Source: Ichthyophis bannanicus
Lineage: Eukaryota > Chordata > Amphibia > Gymnophiona > Ichthyophiidae
Direction of reading: 5' to 3'
Assembly: GCA_033557465.1 (NCBI GenBank)
Contig: CM066032.1
Coordinates: 1,317,170,025-1,317,234,024, forward strand
Length of the DNA: 64,000 nt
The position numbers and the translations under genes are program-made. Positions 35,620 to 46,641 of this stretch are shown piece by piece; positions within the stretch are counted from its first letter, which is position 1; every line of letters begins with the position of its first letter. The notes beneath the pieces were generated by a model. That model ran no database searches. It saw nothing but the letters and a program-made list of their open reading frames with translations, and was not told the origin of the DNA.

Positions 35620-36181
35620 CCATTTAGCTTTCGTCCCCTTGTGATATGGGGAAAACGAAGGCCGTAAAGTTAGAGGTGCTTCTGGGGGGGAGACCCTGCC
35701 CGGTTGTTTTCAAAAACCGCTGGGCCCCCTGGATAAGCATTTTTCCCTGCTCCCAATCGCCCATGGTCGTCTCCTGAGGGCCCGCTTCCCCCCCTGAGTT
35801 CAGGGGGAAGGTCTCCTCCACCGTGTCCCTTTACTACAGTGCTTCCCGGCTTCCCATCCACGTGGAGTCCATCGACAAGGTAAGAGGTATAGACGATTCT
35901 TTCTCCTTGCCTAAACCGGTTCTCTCTGCTGATTCGGGTGTTCTCCTGCACTCCCGACTAATGTTTCTGATAATGAGATTACCTTGAAGTATGTTTGGGG
36001 AGTTTTCTTAAGTCTATTGATAGTAAGATCTCGTGTCTTTTTGATTCCTTCGCTAAATTTTTCCTCAAGAGACTGTTTGTCTCTTTAACCAAGCAGTTAT
36101 ATGGTAGGGACGGTTTTGCTTAATACAGCTTATTTCAAAATTGGAGGGTCCAGATGGGTTCTTTTTCCCTTTTCTTGGATC
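35620..36181 (+). pseudogene. Possible LINE ORF1 start, running into the gap
   Basis: GC-rich DNA around 35440-35520 (two GGGGGCGTGT repeats) precedes broken frames beginning MGKTKAVKLEVLL (35646). Near 35985-36095 there are heptad-like residues (WGV..SSIDSKISCLFDSFAKFF). An L1-type ORF1 is a reasonable guess, but the sequence is cut by the N gap. Confidence 0.25.
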
Positions 36182-36681
36182 NNNNNNNNNNNNNNNNNNN
36201 NNNNNNNNNNNNNNNNNNNNNNNNNNNNNNNNNNNNNNNNNNNNNNNNNNNNNNNNNNNNNNNNNNNNNNNNNNNNNNNNNNNNNNNNNNNNNNNNNNNN
36301 NNNNNNNNNNNNNNNNNNNNNNNNNNNNNNNNNNNNNNNNNNNNNNNNNNNNNNNNNNNNNNNNNNNNNNNNNNNNNNNNNNNNNNNNNNNNNNNNNNNN
36401 NNNNNNNNNNNNNNNNNNNNNNNNNNNNNNNNNNNNNNNNNNNNNNNNNNNNNNNNNNNNNNNNNNNNNNNNNNNNNNNNNNNNNNNNNNNNNNNNNNNN
36501 NNNNNNNNNNNNNNNNNNNNNNNNNNNNNNNNNNNNNNNNNNNNNNNNNNNNNNNNNNNNNNNNNNNNNNNNNNNNNNNNNNNNNNNNNNNNNNNNNNNN
36601 NNNNNNNNNNNNNNNNNNNNNNNNNNNNNNNNNNNNNNNNNNNNNNNNNNNNNNNNNNNNNNNNNNNNNNNNNNNNNNNNN
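36182..36681. other. Assembly gap, exactly 500 N
   Basis: Exactly 500 undetermined bases, a conventional fixed-size scaffold gap, so the true length is unknown. Frames reported across it are artefacts. Confidence 0.99.
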
Positions 36682-37033
36682 TGGGGTATGCAAAGACCCT
36701 TCCTTTCTGCCCCCGATCCTTGTGGGCAGACAGGAAGCATCTTTTCAATGGCTGCAACCAGCAGGCAGTAGGCTGCCCATGGGGTCTCGACTGCAAGCAG
36801 AAGAATAAGAGAAGCTGCGATCACAGCAAAGACCCTTCCTGTCTCCCTGCAGGGATCCAATCTCCTGCAGGCAAACTGGAAGGCGCTTTTCTTCGTTTCC
36901 ATGGGAGCACTGCCTGTGTGGCTCCCCTTTCTGATGCCTATGTCACTCCAGTTCTTAACCAGCTCTTTTCACAATGCATGTTTTACTTGTAGCAATCTCT
37001 ACTCACGTGTACAAAAATTAATATAATGTAAAG

Positions 37034-38443
37034 TGTCGCCCCCGCCTGGCCAGGTAGATAACTGATACCAGGTGAGGTCGCCTTTTTGGCTTTAAAATAA
37101 GTTTCCCTCAAAATGGCTGCCAGGAGGGCTGCTGGGAATTGTAGTCCTATCTTAAAGCAAAGGAGTTGTGATCCGGTGGTTAGGCATAAGACAGAGAAAA
37201 TTTATTTAATGTAATCAGGGGTTCCTTCATACACAGGACACAAGTGGAAAAATCAAATATAGGATTTTTAGTCCCACGCTACAGCTTCCAAAGAAATAGG
37301 AACAACTTTGCTTGTATTCCAAAATGCAAAGAAACAGGCACAACTTTGCTTGTAAATCAAAATGCCACTTATTCCAAAACTTTTAAATTCCTAAACGTTT
37401 CTCTTCTTTACAGGAACAAAACTCTTGCAGCAAAACAACTCTTTAAATGTCCCTTGAACATTAGTATCAGCTTTCAACCATATAAGTTGAGCTTAGCACT
37501 CAGCTGTTTTCTTCGGTTGTGACGTCTTCACAATTCAGGCTGCTTCCTAAGCAGGCATACATTCAATGGCTTTCTGGCTCAGCTCTCTTCTACGTCAGAG
37601 GCTTGATATACAGCACATTGCATTTCCAAGGAACTGTCTTCCATATCTGTTATCTCCATATCTTCAACGCTATCATTCTCACACACATCCAAAGACATCT
37701 GAGGGGAGAGCTTGCTATTCTCTTTCTTAATCAGTTCACTCAATTTCTTAAGCAGGGCTTGTTTCTGCACTAGCTCGTCTGCTATATGAGCTACTTGATA
37801 CTTAGATAAACAGTCTCTCTTTATCCTGGGGTTTGGCTTATTGCTGGAATCAGCTTTTAACTCTAAAGCTAATTCTCCCAAACTTTTACTGGTTAAGAAC
37901 TGAGAAGGACACACTTGCCTGGTTTCAGAGGTATTCAGAATCTCTCTCTGCCCTGCAAGCCAGTCATGCTGTCTTCCGTTTGCAGCAGCTTCGTTTGCTT
38001 GCACCAGCCTCTCTTTCCTTGCTCTCTCAGCTGTGCTTGGCAATCTCTCATCAGTTCTCTTTTCGGCTTCCAGTGTTTCCTTCACACTGTCTTTCATGCT
38101 CAGCAAGCACTCTCTCACTTGCTCTCGCTTCCCTCTTTGCGTTCCTTGTTCTTGCTGCTTCACTTCCAGCTCCACTCTCACCTCTACCTTCTCCTTCTCT
38201 ATCTGTGTTTCTGAAAGTCAGCTTTTTAAACTTTCCTTCTTCCTGAGCCACACCTTGCTCCCAGCACATGTGATTAGGGTCAAGCTTCTCCCTGATGTGC
38301 TGCTGTGGGTGGGGCTTAGGGATGACTATGTTCTGAGTCAGAGACTCTTGGTTACTAGGGAAACCCTTGATACTTTCTGAATTAAAGTGATAGGACTCAT
38401 TTCCCTGTGTATCTCTATGTTCAGCAGTGCTTTCCTCACCACA
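37034..38443 (-). mobile_element. Solo LTR, family B, with 4-bp target duplication
   Basis: A 1410-bp block has TGTCGCC at its left and CACCACA at its right end on the plus strand. It is flanked by the perfect duplication AAAG (37030-37033 and 38444-38447). Read on the minus strand it runs TGTGGTGAGG...GGGGGCGACA, and its 3' end resembles the GGGGGCGCGACA end of the LTR at 52467. AATAAA (complement of 37201-37206) lies about 170 bp before the 3' end. An LTR-encoded ORF fills its middle, as in families A and C. Confidence 0.75.
37579..38181 (-). CDS. LTR-encoded ORF, family B (200 codons, open)
   Basis: An uninterrupted frame of 200 codons starts MRVELEVKQQEQGTQRGKRE. It is strongly charged and probably helical over the first 100 residues (E/K/R/Q-rich). 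It then holds a segment with SKYQVAHIADELVQKQALLK and KLSELIKKENSKL, a likely coiled coil. It ends in an acidic tail (SVEDMEITDMEDSSLEMQC). Sequence identity with families A and C is low. The position within the LTR, the charged-to-acidic layout and the final MExxD..LEM-type tail are shared. Whether the start lies further upstream is unclear. No known domain is recognised; function unknown. Confidence 0.5.
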   Translation of the reverse strand: MRVELEVKQQEQGTQRGKREQVRECLLSMKDSVKETLEAEKRTDERLPSTAERARKERLVQANEAAANGRQHDWLAGQREILNTSETRQVCPSQFLTSKSLGELALELKADSSNKPNPRIKRDCLSKYQVAHIADELVQKQALLKKLSELIKKENSKLSPQMSLDVCENDSVEDMEITDMEDSSLEMQCAVYQASDVEES

Positions 38444-38941
38444 AAAGACATAGCCAGTGTGGACATTTACAAGTCATATACTTTATCCTTACAACTATCA
38501 AATCAGACACACCTATCTGGCATGCACATACCCATGCTACACAATCACACACCCAAAATACTTGGTGTCTGATTTTCAACAAGACGCCGAGGTCTGCCAT
38601 ACCCGCAGAAAGCTACCTGGTCAGGAAAGGTGCTAGAATCCTGAGTCATGCACCGCCAAAACAGGAAAGTTACAGAAATGCAGCACAAACCGAGCACAGC
38701 GGCAGACACCCACCACGGTATACATGGGTAAGCACAGGGCACGTATCAAAGGGCCAGGGAAGTGGTGGGCAGGAATATGGTGGCAGATGCCAGAGGTGTA
38801 TCATCACATGCACCCCACGCCTCCCACTCATGGGTAAGCCCCTGGCCCCAGGACGGGCAGGTTGCCAGACTGTGGCAGGATACAAGTATGCACAACAGGC
38901 AATATGGTAGCACCCATGTGTGTCCCCCCACACTCTCTCAC

Positions 38942-39060
38942 AGTGAATATGGTGTGCAACGCACCCTCAAGACCCTCAAGTGCCACTTCCGCACACTGCG
39001 CTAGAGGAGACCAAACCAGCTGCAACAGATCTGGGAGCAGCTAGTGGCCAAGGAAGGTCA
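38942..39060 (+). pseudogene. Myb/SANT (trihelix-type) domain fragment
   Basis: After an acceptor-like CTCTCTCACAG (ending 38942) a plus-strand frame reads EYGVQRTLKTLKCHFRTLR, then a stop, then RRPNQLQQIWEQL. The GVQRT......C...F..LR pattern is the third helix of the Myb_DNA-bind_4-type domain found in Harbinger-associated and trihelix proteins. The stop (TAG at 39001) breaks it. It belongs to a different subfamily from the exon at 15.1 kb. Confidence 0.45.
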
Positions 39061-39164
39061 GTGGAGTACACAGTGGAGCCCAGCTGATGCAGGGGGTGCA
39101 GTTTTGGCTGCCGTACTGGTGCAGGCAGACCAATTGGTGCTGGACTCTCTCTGTATGCAATGAT

Positions 39165-39461
39165 TTATTTATTTATTTATTTATTTACATTCTCTATATA
39201 TCGCGCTTTTCTGCATCAGTGCGGTTTACATTGAACAAACTGAAATTACATTGAACAGGGCATTATAACTTGGAGATAACTATTTTACAGGGAACATGGG
39301 CTGTGGAGGGTTAAGTGGCTTGCCCAAGACCACAAGGAGCACCTGTGGGACTAGAAACCCCAATCCTTCCGGCCCAAGGTTGCTGTCCTCTAGTGGGATT
39401 TGAACCCCCGACCTTCCGGCCTGAAGTACCTTGCCCAAACCACTAGGCCACTCCTCCACTC
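39165..39461 (-). mobile_element. tRNA-SINE with MIR-like core and target duplication
   Basis: It is flanked by the direct repeat CAATGAT (39158-39164 and 39462-39468). On the minus strand it starts GGAGTGGAGGAGTGGCCTAG (tRNA A-box region) and has B box GGGGTTCAAATCCCACT. The core is CTTGTGGTCTTGGGCAAGCC, and the tail TGTAAACCGCACTGATGC is like an L2/CR1 3' end. It finishes in (AAAT)n. The region around the B box is duplicated within the element (two CCTTCCGGCC segments). This is the best-preserved copy of the family in the window. Confidence 0.88.
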
Positions 39462-39864
39462 CAATGATGTGAATTTGCTGTGAGTATCTGTGCCATCCCC
39501 TGTGCTACCATCCCATATGGGCACCATCTGGCACCCATGGCTGGGGCATTGCACGGAAGGGAAGTACAGGGGGGCATACACCCCCAGCAGTGGCCTCAGG
39601 TGCACATTGTGCACCTGCCCATGCTACCCCCTGTGTGTGCCCATTGCCTGGGGGGGTGCCGGTAGGCCACAGCTCAGCAGGTGGGGGGAGAAGAGAGCTG
39701 GCTGGAGGTGGGCAAAGGGGCATGCAGTGTGCACTGTAGGGGAGGCATGCCCCTGTGGGCTGAAGGTGGATTGAGCGATGCATGTGTGGGCCCCCAGGGG
39801 TGTGCCAGTCCCACCCTAAGGCCATGCCTTTGTGGATTAGTAACCCTCTCCTCTTTCCCCATAG

Positions 39865-40080
39865 TCTTGCTCCCAGGGGGCCCAGTACTTCCCCTGGCCC
39901 CCCAACATAACCAAACCACCCAGGCGCCATCAGGGCCAACGCAAACAAAGATCCGATCGGGCCTGACATCACAAGTCCCACCAGCCAGTTGATGGGGAAT
40001 GACCAGGAGGAGGTGTCCAGTGATATTGGTGTACGTGCAGAGGATACGGCAATGTCCCCGGCGAGGATGGCAACAATGAG
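39865..40080 (+). pseudogene. Candidate downstream exon of the second Myb-like fragment
   Basis: A 216-bp segment lies between an acceptor (CTCTTTCCCCATAG, ending 39864) and a possible donor (GAG|GTAGCC at 40081). One frame ends in an acidic, Ser-rich stretch (LMGNDQEEVSSDIGVRAEDT), like the linker of Myb-type transposon proteins. The same frame has a stop near its start (TAA, about 39909). It is non-functional or mis-framed. Neighbouring 39480-39800 and 40170-40600 are GC-rich with long but unconvincing frames. Confidence 0.3.
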
Positions 40081-41690
40081 GTAGCCCATTTTGCACACGG
40101 TGGTCGGATTGGGGAGTTCCATGGGAGGAGTTGGATCAGATGGCCAGGGGCAGGGTTAGGAGACCAGGGTGTCAAGAGGGGCAGAGGGTGTGGGGCCGGG
40201 AGGCAGAAAGGGTCAAGAGGGGGAGAGCTCAGGAGTAGTAGCCGAGTGGAATTCTAAGAACCAACCACAAAGCTGCATCAGGAGTGATGGTGGTGTGGCG
40301 CCAAGGCCACTGCCAGCAGGCACCCAACATGGAGCCCCTGGGGTGAAGCTGCAACCACCCCTATTGTGCCCCTGGCAGCCCACAGCCATGCCCCTCCTGT
40401 GCATCTGGGAGCCCCCACAGCCACACCAGCCCTCATGGGCATGCCATGTCCATGCCGCCCAGGCCCTTCTGTAACCACCACCCCCATGGCCATGTGGCCA
40501 GTTGACTTGGGGCCTCCTCAACTGCCCCTGATTGGCGAAGGTGCCGCTCCTGATGGAAGGGAGGGCCACAACCTTTCTGGTGCCAGAACCCCCATTTCCG
40601 CCAAGTTATTTTTTGCAACATTTCATTTGCATGCCGGCCCGCGCGGGGGGGGGGGTCAACGATGTTCAAAAAAAACCATCTCCAACCTTAACGTGAGTGA
40701 CTTACTGTTGGGTAATTTCACTGAGGCACATATCCAATCTCCCAACTCCTCCGCACCTGAATCACATAGATGTTCTCTAACAACCTTGCCCATTCCCTTA
40801 TGCAGGCCTGTTGGCATCATACTTTCCATATTACCATTGCTTTGTAAGGTCATAAGTGTGTGCACACTCTGCAGGTAGTACAGAGTCCCCTTCAAATGAT
40901 TTCTGGTTTTTTTTGGCTTGCAGAGTCCATTTGTTTTTTACTTTTCCTGGCTGTTTGCACACATTGATGGACCCACCTCGTTTGCTTCGTTACAGTACCA
41001 GCCTTCCGTGTTTTTTTGCTTGTTTTTTTTTATGTGTGAGAGTTGTTCTAGGCTGTTACCCTATAGAGTGGAAATCGCACGCATCGTACCAGGGGGTGGC
41101 ATTTTGGGGACCAATTGTCTCAACGGTGCCTAAGAAATAGTGCCCTGGACCCGAGGTTGGTGGTGTATTTGTGTCCATTGCCTACATGGCATATTTCTTG
41201 GATCTTGAAGTGCCACTAACATGGCTAAGCCATTAGCCTTTGTGCAGCTGATTTTCTACCCACCATCTCACCCCTCAAATCTGCCATGTTTTTTGTTGGG
41301 GTACACGTGGTGTGTCAAATCATGTGTTTTTTAGTGCACCTGTTCTTGTTACTACAATGCTCCCAGCTACCACAGGGCCTGGGGTGCCGTGCTAGTTCGC
41401 ATGCTAGAATCTTCTGCGAATCCCAGTGTGGTAGCCTGCCTTTTAGGTAAACATACCTCTGAGTAATCCACAATGGAAGATGATATTTACTGTGACCAAA
41501 AGCCAAATGATGGCCCAATAGGGCAGAATAACCCAAAATATTAGCTTTACATGCTATTAGATTTTCACATTAAAAAAATCAACACTCAGGAAAAGAATCT
41601 CTGTGTAAACACATAATCTGTAAAACCTTCTTGAATGATGTGCACCAGTGGCAAAAAAAGGCAAAATAGAAAGTTAGGCATAGTCAGAAA
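40081..41690. other. No supported gene
   Basis: GC-rich until about 40640, where a G-run (40645-40655) marks a change to AT-richer DNA. No motif was recognised in the open frames, including 170 codons at 40366-40878. Confidence 0.35.
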
Positions 41691-41812
41691 AGGAACCGAA
41701 GAAAAAAAAAAAAGCAAACTGAAATTTTAATTGTCTCTGAAGTTGGCCCCCTTGGTATTACTACACCATGAGACGAAGTTTTTTCCCCTAAATTGTGTTT
41801 TTCGTTCTTCAG

Positions 41813-42447
41813 TCAGAGGGGCCTCAAATTGTTTTTTGACAGACTGGTACCCCGTAGGTTGCTGTTTATTGTATTGAAATCCATCCTCATTGCTTTGCTG
41901 CTTGGTCTTTTCCTCCTTTTGCGTTGACCTTCTATTCTAACATGCCAAGTATGATGTCTTTCTCTAATGATCTCTCCTCTTTGCATGCTTGTTTCCCCCA
42001 AAGTATGAAAAATCAAAGTCTTGGTCATCTGAGCTTCTTAAAAGAAAAAGCCTTGGTTTGAATCTCCTCTAGTACTGACTGGTTTTGTTCTTTCTGGGCA
42101 ATCCCATATCATTTAATAAAACGCAAGTATTCGGGGGGTGTCTGGCGCCAGCACCCAGAATTAAAAGGCATCAATGTTTCTTTCTTTTCTATCCTTTTTG
42201 TTTCACTGTCCAGCTTTTCGCATCCATATGATTTTATTGGAAATTGGCCATGGCGTTGAATCTCAACTGGAGAAAAGACATCTACAGCTCTTTGACAATC
42301 TTGTGTAGGTCTGGGTTCCATAGCCATTCTGCCCAGAGCAATGGTCGTCCATATTTCTTGACTGGCTGTTGCGTCTTTTTTTGCTAGTGTTTTGATACCC
42401 AAGTCGGTTAAAGTTTGTCCACAAATTTTCACTTTCTTCTCCTTCAA
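41813..42447 (-). pseudogene. RTE LINE C-terminal segment
   Basis: The 42447-42109 frame contains KKVKICGQTLTDLGIKTLAK and IKSYGCEKLD. These sit at the places of the RTE C-terminal motifs for strain-type reintegration (YGCE..) and CWR (GCWRQTPPEYLRF). The 42028-41813 frame continues with RERHHTWHVRIEGQRKRRKR, the basic segment normally near the end. Stops separate the two. Confidence 0.65.
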
Positions 42448-42499
42448 CCGATGAACTTTATGACTTTGCCAGTTGTCATGCGATCTTTCCTTCTTTAAA

Positions 42500-42835
42500 T
42501 TAAGGTGCAGGCCCTTTTTTAAGACTATGTTCCTTGATTGTGAGAAGCAAATGTTTCAGATCGTCTTCACTTTCAGCCAGAAATGTGGTATCATCAGTAT
42601 AGCGAAGGTTGTTGATGAGTCTTCCATCAATCTTCACATTTCTGTTGTCTTCATACAATCCCGCTTCTCTGGTGATTTGTTCTGCATATAAATTAAATAG
42701 GTAGGGGGAACGTATGCAGCCTTGTCGTACACCTTTGCTTATTTTAAACCATTCTGCTTCTCCTTGTTCCATTCGAACTGTTGCTTCTTGATCAATGTAC
42801 AAATTGTGCAAAGGAACGATCAGGTGTTCTGGTAT
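42500..42835 (-). pseudogene. RTE LINE RT, part 2 (downstream of the hAT insertion)
   Basis: This stretch encodes VRQGCIRSPYLFNLYAEQI, then the catalytic box as RYTDDTTFLAESEDDL (Y-T-D-D, where RTE elements usually have Y-A-D-D). It continues to LKHLLLTIKEHSLKKG. It is collinear with part 1 across the insertion, the last codons before the break being about LIVPLHNLYIDQEATVRMEQ. The Asp pair is intact. Confidence 0.8.
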
Positions 42836-42960
42836 CAGGGCTGGCCCGTCCATTGAGCAAGATTGTTGTTGGAACAGGGCCCCGCGCTTCAGGGGGTCCC
42901 GCGCCAACAACATTCTGCACGCTGTCAGCTCACCTCCTTTAGCGGATTGCAGCAGGCTCA

Positions 42961-43167
42961 GCAACAGTTCATTACAGCTGCCGAAGTGAAGAGTGTTATT
43001 TCCTTCACTTCGGCAGCTGTATTGTAATGAAGATCGCAGGCGCGCTGAGAGCCAGGACACAGAAAATGTCCTTTGACCTCCGGTGCACCTGCAATCTTCA
43101 TTACAATACAGCTGCTGAAGTGAAGGAAACAACACTCTTCACTTCGGTGGTTGTAATGAGCTGTTGC
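42961..43167. repeat. Large nested inverted repeat (about 80-bp arms)
   Basis: Arms 42961-43040 and 43088-43167 are reverse complements with few mismatches, separated by 47 bp. Each arm also contains its own hairpin (CAGCTGCCGAAGTGAA ... TTCACTTCGGCAGCTG at 42976-43019). A single strand could form a cruciform with two side hairpins. Confidence 0.9.
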
Positions 43168-43234
43168 TGAGCGAGCCACGAGCCGGGGCTCTAAAGCCTG
43201 CTGCAGGGCTCTTTGGGAGGGGGGACTTGGGCTT

Positions 43235-43910
43235 GGGTTTGAAATGAGCTGAGTCGGGGCAGGGGGGCTACGATTAAAAATCTGCTGGGGGGGCTAGGAT
43301 TGGAAATGGGCTGAGTGGGGGGGCTAGGAATGGAAATGGGCTGAGTGGGGGGGTTGGCTAGGACTGCAAATGAGCTGATGGGGAGGACTAGGACTGGAAA
43401 TGGGCTTTTGGGGGGTAAGATTGGAAATGGACTTATGTGGTTCTGGAATAGAATGGAAATGGCTGATGGGGGCTAGGATTGAAAATGGGCTGATAGGGGC
43501 AGCTTGAACTGGAAATGTGTTGATTGGGGTCTGGTATAGGACTGGTATTGAGCTGTTGTGGGGCTCGGACTGGAAATGGAATGAGTGTGGGGGAGCTTGG
43601 ACTGGAAATGGGCTGAAGCTCCCTCACACTCGGCCCAATTCTAGTCCAAGCCCCCCCATTAGCACATTGGAATAGGATTGAAATTGGTTTATGGGGGGGC
43701 TAGTATTGGAAATGGCTGATGGGGGGAGCTTGGACTGGAAATGGACTGATGGGGGTGGAATAGGACTGGAAATGAGCTGATTGGGGGGGGGCTAGGACTG
43801 GAAATGAGCTGATGTGGGGGGGATAATGCAATTAGAAGGGAGATGCTGAGTGGGGCTGGAACTAGAAGGGAGCTGATTTTGGGCACGGACTAGAAGGGGA
43901 TGGGGCTGGG
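43235..43910 (+). repeat. Minisatellite of about 25-45 bp units, GGAAATGGGCTGA type
   Basis: Around twenty degenerate units built on GGGCTAGGACTGGAAATGGG followed by CTGATGGGGG, with variable G-run lengths. The plus strand is strongly G-rich, with many runs of four or more G. Confidence 0.85.
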
Positions 43911-44860
43911 GGTATGATATTTTGTGTGGGAGGGAAGGAAAATCTACGAGTTGCTGGGTATTGGCAGAGTAAGTGGGATTGAGGATGGAAGGGTGAAATT
44001 TGAGTGGATGATAAAGGAATAAAAAATAAATTGGGGAAGGAGCAAAAGGGGAAAGATCAGTATGTTAAAGCAGATGTAGAAGATAGAATGGAAAAAATCT
44101 AGAAGAGAGAAGAAAAGGACAAATGGACAGCAGACAATGGAGAATTAGCAGAAGACAGAAGAAACCAGAAGAAAGTGGAGCAATTGAAAAATAAAATGCC
44201 CAAAAACAAAAGGTAGAAAAATACTTTTTTATTTTGAATTTATTAACTGGAATATGTCACCTCTAGGAAATGTGTATCACTAATGTCTTTGCATTTTTGT
44301 TTAGTACAAAAGGAAATTAATTTATAGTGTTGTACATTCCAAGTTTGGCTTTAGGGGTTCCCAATTTAATTATTGTCTTATGTTTTCTATATTGTGATTC
44401 CTTGTTCTTTGTTTGGTGTCGGTCTATGTTCTGCATTTGTAACCGAGCTGAGGTATTCTATTCTTGTAGTTTCTGTTTGTCAGTGCCACTTGTTCTCTTT
44501 CCCCAGTAGGAGATGTATTGGTATTCTCTGAGATGTATTGGTTTAATATTTGCAGTGTTGCCTTTTTAATAGGTAGGATTTGGTGCTTTATGAGTCCTGG
44601 TAGTGCTGTTATGATATGGCGGGTTTTTCTATGGGTTCTAAATGGGCAGTGTTTGTAGCACTTCCTAATGTGCCTGGTGGTTGGCAATGGAGTATAGTAA
44701 TGTAGAAATCTAGTAGTCTTTCTTTATCCAGACACTCATTAAGAGGTATGTTAACATTATGCTGATATTTATGCAAATTAGGCTTCTTATGCAAATAAGG
44801 CCCCACAATGAGCCTCTGCACATGGCCCCGCACCCCCCTTGGACCACCCCTGGCTGGTAT

Positions 44861-45401
44861 ACCCATTCTTCTTAATGTGGCCCAGAGTTTCTCATGGTTT
44901 ACACAATCAAAAGCCTTGCTGTAGTCGATGAAGCACAAATAGATATCCTTTTGGTGTTCTTTAGTCTTTTCAAAGATCAATCTCACATCCGCGATGATGT
45001 CTCTCATTCCTTGCCCTTTCCTGAATCCTGCTTGCACTTCAAGTAGTTCTTGTTCCAGGTATGGTTGTATTATCTGTTAAATAATCCTCAGTAGAATCTT
45101 GCTGTCATGTGGGATAAGAGCGATTGTGCGATAGTTTCCGCAGTCAGTTGGATCACCTTTCTTTAGTATTGATAAACACAGCTCTTGTCCAATCAGTTGG
45201 CCATGATGTTGTCTTCCAAATTTCTTGGCAGAGCCTTGTAAGTATAGTAACAGCTGCATCAGATTGCTGTAATACTTCTATGGGAATGCCATCAATGCCT
45301 GGTGCTTTGTTCTTTGATAAGGCTTTCAATGCTGATTCAACCTCTTTCATCACCAATGGTTCCGGATCATAAGGTACAGGTTGAAACTGCTGTTGGTCCA
45401 C
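44861..45401 (-). pseudogene. RTE LINE RT, part 1 (upstream of the hAT insertion)
   Basis: Fragments in order are NKAPGIDGIPIEVLQQ (RT block 0-1), CLSILKKGDPTDCGNYRTIA, QAGFRKGQGMRDIIADVRLI and CFIDYSKAFDCVNHEKLWAT. The last is the catalytic block, with its Asp retained. Frame changes at about 45153-45259 and near 45077 interrupt it. The coding sequence breaks at 44861 (...LRRMGIP), exactly at the hAT duplication, and resumes at 42835. Confidence 0.8.
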
Positions 45402-45537
45402 TTGATCTTGTCATATAAAAACTCTGTATATTCTTTCCACCTTTTCTTGATCCTTTCAGCATCATTCAACATAGAACCTTGAGCATCTTGTAACATTCCA
45501 ATTCGAGGCTGGAATTTTTTCTTTAACTCTCGTAGTT

Positions 45538-45789
45538 TTAGGAAAGCCGATCTTGTTTTCCTCTAATAGTTTCTGCTTCTATTTCCTTGCATGTGTCATT
45601 GTAGTACTTTTCCTTGTCCTGTCTTGCAGCACATTGGAAATCTCTGTTGAGTTCTGTGATTGTCCTTCTTTCTCCTCTGGCTTTAGCTTCTCTGCATTTC
45701 TGGACAATTTTCAGAGTTTCTTCGGTCATCCATTGTGGCCATTTTTGCTTTTTCATCTTTTGCAGAGACTTCTCACTTTCTTCCAACAC
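45538..45789 (-). pseudogene. RTE LINE linker between endonuclease and RT
   Basis: KKQKWPQWMTEETLKIVQKC and REAKARGERRTITELNRDFQ form the basic helical linker that normally follows the endonuclease in this clade. Frame changes flank it, with a stop at 45538. Confidence 0.7.
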
Positions 45790-45852
45790 AACTTTCTTGA
45801 TGTCATTCCAGAACTCTTCTGAAGCTCTGTCATTTGTATCTAAAGCAGCAAA

Positions 45853-46641
45853 TCAGTTTTGCAGGCAGTCTTTAAATTCCAGTGGTATATTCTCAAGGTC
45901 ATATTTTGCTACATTAATGAGTGACTTGCTCTTTTTCAACTTTATCTTGAGTTTGCATACTAGTAGTTGGTGATCTGTACCACAGTCAGCTCTAGGTTTT
46001 GTCTTTGTTGGTGTTATAGAGCTTTTCCATTGTTGACTTCCACAGATGTAGTCAATTTGGTTTTTGTACAATCCATTGGGTGAAGACCATGTGTACAGTT
46101 GCCGCTTGTGTTGCTGGGAGAAGGTGCTTGAGATAGACTGATAAATAGAATGTTGGTCTCTCAGAATTCTTTCTCCAGCTTCATTTCTGTTTCCAAGTCC
46201 ATATTTTCCAACCACTTTGCCTTCTTCTTTGTTGCCAACCTTTGCGTTCCAGTCACTCATGACTATCAGGATATCCTGTTTGCATGTTCTGTCAATTTCA
46301 GCTTGTACTTGTTCATAGAACTCATCAATTTCATCCTTTTCTGCAGCTGTTGTTGGGGCATATACTTGAATTATAGTTGTGTTGATAGGCATTTCTTGTA
46401 GATGAATAGAGATTAAGCGTTCACTGACTGCATTGTATTTCATTACAGTTCTTTCAAGTTTCTTCTTTATTATTAATGCAACACCATTTCTTCTTTGTCT
46501 TTCATTTCCAGCATAGTAGACCATGTGATCATCTGATGCAAAGTGCCCGATGCCAGTCCATTTCATGTCGCTGACACCCAACAGATCAAGTTGTACATGT
46601 TCCATTTCATTCTTGACCACCTCCAACTTCCCTTGGTTCAT
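45853..46641 (-). pseudogene. RTE LINE endonuclease domain (open for 262 codons)
   Basis: A continuous minus-strand frame runs from MNQGKLEVVKNEMEHVQLDL to FKDCLQN. Recognisable endonuclease-exonuclease-phosphatase blocks are LLGVSDMKWTGIG, IIQVYAPTT, VMSDWNAKVG, RRLYTW-like RQLYTWSSPN, QIDYICGSQQW and DCGTDHQLLVCKL, which keeps the catalytic Asp-His. The family has a Gly in place of Ser in IVMSDWNAK, so one active-site neighbour may be altered. The frame upstream of the Met (toward 46690) is interrupted. It is also the part that matches craniofacial-development-protein-2-like annotations, which are usually RTE endonucleases. Confidence 0.85.

Larger units (their letters stand above)
42836..44852. 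mobile_element. hAT-type non-autonomous DNA transposon inside the RTE LINE
   Basis: The left end is CAGGGCTGGCCCGTCCA and the right end TTGGACCACCCCTG, whose complement is CAGGGGTGGTCCAA. These are imperfect terminal inverted repeats of hAT type. Flanks are TCTGGTAT (42828-42835) and GCTGGTAT (44853-44860), an 8-bp duplication with one mismatch, as expected for hAT. The host LINE is collinear across the site. The 2017-bp interior has no transposase. It holds an 80-bp inverted repeat, a minisatellite and AT-rich DNA. Confidence 0.82.

Noticed and set aside
36065..36992. ORFs of 187-283 codons across the N gap
   Set aside because: They are made mostly of unknown residues; only the flanking 30-100 bases are real.
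39505..40122. 205-codon minus-strand ORF
   Set aside because: GC-rich DNA lacking stops; it is Gly/Pro/Trp-rich without domain, and opposite to an exon-like segment on the plus strand.
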